Assembly: GCA_937997955.1 (NCBI GenBank)
Contig: CALLDR010000130.1
Span: 1-15,961 of the forward strand
From: an uncultured Emergencia sp.
GTDB lineage: Bacteria; Bacillota; Clostridia; Peptostreptococcales; Anaerovoracaceae
Reading direction: 5' to 3'
Length of the DNA stretch: 15,961 bases
The notes below the pieces were generated by a model. It was not told the origin of the DNA, ran no database searches, and saw only the letters and a program-made list of their open reading frames with translations. Of this stretch, positions 14,036 to 15,961 are shown piece after piece; position 1 is the stretch's first letter, and every line of letters begins with the position of its first letter. A program made the translations under genes and the position numbers.

Positions 14036-15607
14036 TCAAAGCGCCTGATATGTGGTTTTTCCATTTACCATGGTCATCAGCACCTTGGCTGTCCCTATGC
14101 TCTCAGCCGGTATCGCTGTGATGTCCCGGTCCAGCACCACCAGATCCGCGTATTTTCCCACGGTCAGGCTGCCGCGGACCCGCTCGGCAAAGGAAGCGTA
14201 GGCGCCTTCCCAGGTATAGCACCGCAAAGCCTCCTCGACGCTAAGCCCGTGGTCCGGATACCAGATTTTCCCTGTAACGCTGTCCTGGCGGGCCACCGCG
14301 TGCTGGATGCCCAGCAACACGTCAAAGGTATCCACCGGACAGTCTGAGCCGCCGGTCTGATGAACGCCCAAATCCTCATAGCGCCGCCAGTTATAGCTGG
14401 TGGACGCCAAAGACTGCCCTACGCATTTTTCCACGATGTGCATATCGGTCCGTATGAAGATGGGCTGGATATAGGCCAGCAAATTCAGTGTTCTGAACTG
14501 ATCCTGCTGCTCTCTGCTCATGATCTGGCAGTGGACGATGCCATGGCGCGCGTCGGCCCTGGGACGTTCCAGATGCACTTTGTTCAGAATATCCAGGGAC
14601 TGCTGCAGCGCCCTGTCTCCAATACAGTGGACAGCGATCTGCATGCCGCTGTTGTGACCCGCCCGTATCAGTTCTTCCAACTGCCGGTCTGTGTAATTCA
14701 GGATCCCTTTGGTTTCCGGTTCATCTCGATAGGGTTCCAGAAGGGCCGCCGTGTGCGCGCCCAGAGATCCATCCGCGATGATCTTCAAAGGTCCGAGCCT
14801 GTAATTGCCGCAGGTATCCCCTGTACCATGACCCTTTTCCAGAAAAGCCTCCAGGTTTTCCACGGACCCCAGATTGCACTGCTGATAGACCCGCATCGGC
14901 AGACGGCCCGCCTCCGCCAACTCCCGGTACGCCTGCATCACCGTCTCTCCGCGGTCTCCCGGCAGAACGGCAAAGTCGTCGGTCTGTATTTCGGTGATGC
15001 CCTTTGCCGCCAGATCTTCCGCGGCAGATAGAATCAGCGCCTTCAGCGCCTCCGCGTCCGGCAAAGGCATGGCGTCTGAAACAGCGTCCTGCTCCAGCTC
15101 CCGCACGATGCCATCGGCACAGGCCTCAGACATGCCGCAGAGCTCCAGCGCCCTGCTGTTGCAAACGGTAATATGATGGCAGACCCTGCGCATGAGAATC
15201 GGCACGTCCGCGGCGATACTGTCCAGCTCCTCTCTGACAGGTATCCTCTTTTCGTCCCAATCCTCCTGATTGGAAGCCACGCCCAGGAGCCAGCCGCCCT
15301 TCTCTCTGGCGTCGCTGAGACGCTGACGGTACAGTTCAGCCGCTTCTCCAAAGGACCTGACCCCCGACAGGTCGATGCAGCTTTTTTCCTGCGCGTAGGT
15401 GATATAATGCAGATGTGAATCCACAAAACCCGGCGCGGCAAACGCGCCGCCAAGATCGATCAGCTCCGTATTCGTTCCAGCCAGCGCCATAACCTCATCG
15501 TCGCCGCCCAGCGCCGTGATGATTCCGTCTTTCACCGCCAATGCGCTGCAGCGGGGATAGGCCCGGTCCTGTGTGTATATGTTCCCGTTGAAAAAAATCG
15601 TATCCAT
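14036..15607 (-). CDS. YtcJ-like amidohydrolase (Amidohydro_3 family)
   Basis: This is a metal-dependent amidohydrolase-superfamily enzyme of the YtcJ/Amidohydro_3 group (PF07969), probably cytoplasmic because no signal peptide is seen. The 523 residues have the usual length. The start MDTIFFNGNIYTQD and the end KYADLVVLDRD are the beta-sandwich parts. The barrel carries GFVDSHLHY (His65, His67), LKIIADGSLGAH (Lys275 candidate), IAVHCIGDRA (His327), GIVHCQ (His359) and GGSDCPVD (Asp422). Related enzymes include N-substituted formamide deformylase and many of unknown substrate, so no substrate is given. The ATG follows an AGGAAAG site. It is a single gene, convergent with the acylation operon, with a candidate promoter at 15691-15719. 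Confidence 0.88.
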   Translation of the reverse strand: MDTIFFNGNIYTQDRAYPRCSALAVKDGIITALGGDDEVMALAGTNTELIDLGGAFAAPGFVDSHLHYITYAQEKSCIDLSGVRSFGEAAELYRQRLSDAREKGGWLLGVASNQEDWDEKRIPVREELDSIAADVPILMRRVCHHITVCNSRALELCGMSEACADGIVRELEQDAVSDAMPLPDAEALKALILSAAEDLAAKGITEIQTDDFAVLPGDRGETVMQAYRELAEAGRLPMRVYQQCNLGSVENLEAFLEKGHGTGDTCGNYRLGPLKIIADGSLGAHTAALLEPYRDEPETKGILNYTDRQLEELIRAGHNSGMQIAVHCIGDRALQQSLDILNKVHLERPRADARHGIVHCQIMSREQQDQFRTLNLLAYIQPIFIRTDMHIVEKCVGQSLASTSYNWRRYEDLGVHQTGGSDCPVDTFDVLLGIQHAVARQDSVTGKIWYPDHGLSVEEALRCYTWEGAYASFAERVRGSLTVGKYADLVVLDRDITAIPAESIGTAKVLMTMVNGKTTYQAL

Positions 15608-15690
15608 GCTCTTTCCTTTCTCATCGATGCTCCCGTCTCAAAGAACTCTTTTACTTCAAAGCGCCCTTTTGCCTCAATACCATTGTCAAT

Positions 15691-15719
15691 ATCTTAGACG
15701 AAAAACAGGAATTTGTAAA
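15691..15719 (-). promoter_or_regulatory. Candidate promoter of the amidohydrolase gene
   Basis: On the minus strand TTTACA (15719-15714) and TAAGAT (15696-15691) are separated by 17 bases. The start would be near 15684, leaving a leader of about 77 bases. A TTGACA (15689-15684 on the minus strand) lies downstream but has no -10 partner at the right distance. Confidence 0.45.
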
Positions 15720-15732
15720 GCGGTACCGGCGA

Positions 15733-15773
15733 AGTTGGGCTTTTCCCGTCCATATTATTCAAAAAGCCCAACT
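15733..15773. repeat. 12-bp perfect inverted repeat
   Basis: AGTTGGGCTTTT (15733-15744) and AAAAGCCCAACT (15762-15773) form a 12-bp stem with a 17-base loop. It lies downstream of the aminotransferase and upstream of the amidohydrolase in minus-strand direction. The A/T-rich part is next to the loop rather than at the base, and no T-run follows in either direction. It is therefore not a typical intrinsic terminator, though it could still end the aminotransferase transcript. The rest of 15774-15858 shows nothing recognisable. Confidence 0.55.
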
Positions 15774-15858
15774 CCTTCAACTGAGCTGGGCGCAAAGCAA
15801 ATAGCATGGATAAAACGTGTTCCGGCCGACCGATTGCTGACTCTGACTTGACACTGTC

Positions 15859-15961
15859 TTAGCCCTGAAACATTTCCATGGCCGCGATCCGGTCAAAGGC
15901 TTCCTCCAGGGTGTCCACATTGACCGTGCAGGCGATGCGCACATAGCCTTCGCCGCAGGTT
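15859..15961 (-). CDS. C-terminal end of a class I/II aminotransferase (runs off right edge)
   Basis: The minus-strand translation of the last 33 codons contains CGEGYVRIACTVNVDTLEEA and ends in DRIAAMEMFQG before a TAA stop. The G-x-GYVRIA segment followed by a final helix (EEAFDRIAAM) is the usual C-terminus of PLP-dependent class I/II aminotransferases, where the arginine binds the substrate carboxylate. The specific enzyme cannot be told from this fragment. It is transcribed toward the amidohydrolase gene. Confidence 0.75.
   Translation of the reverse strand, partial: TCGEGYVRIACTVNVDTLEEAFDRIAAMEMFQG

Overview
The window reads as a chromosomal segment from a Clostridia-type Firmicute of moderate GC content. 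The support is a leucine T-box leader, A/G-rich ribosome binding sites, strong TTGACA/TATAAT-type promoters, and a clostridial-style surface acylation cassette (SGNH, DUF4358, MBOAT, DHHW). The family or genus cannot be fixed from the sequence alone.

Region 1 (1-8115) is a branched-chain amino acid hub. From one divergent control region (2943-3488), ilvB-ilvN-ilvC run leftwards on the minus strand, and leuA-leuC-leuD-leuB run rightwards on the plus strand. ilvC runs off the left edge. IlvBN make acetolactate or acetohydroxybutyrate and IlvC reduces and isomerises them. LeuA, LeuCD and LeuB convert 2-ketoisovalerate to 2-ketoisocaproate. ilvD and a branched-chain aminotransferase are not in view. 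The leu side has a T-box leader with a CUC (Leu) specifier and a clear terminator. The ilv side has a strong promoter and a short leader that starts with a hairpin, with no T-box.

Region 2 (8116-9765) starts with a 344-base intergenic stretch holding a structured inverted repeat, four 16-bp repeat units and a likely terminator. A single gene follows. It encodes an XRE-type helix-turn-helix joined to a complete PurM (AIR synthase)-like domain whose glycine-rich signature loop is altered. Its promoter carries two copies of a 12-bp direct repeat and an inverted 8-bp half-site, which look like an autoregulatory operator. This is the most unusual element of the window.

Region 3 (9766-13980) is a four-gene operon for modifying an extracytoplasmic glycan. 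It encodes a membrane-anchored SGNH/GDSL hydrolase, a small anchored DUF4358 protein, an AlgI-like MBOAT acyltransferase and a DHHW (AlgX/AlgJ-like) protein. Its promoter is preceded by a 10-bp-spaced direct repeat of the kind bound by OmpR-family response regulators. The operon ends at a strong hairpin that probably also serves the convergent gene.

Region 4 (14036-15961) has a minus-strand YtcJ-like amidohydrolase and, at the right edge, the last 33 codons of a class I/II aminotransferase.
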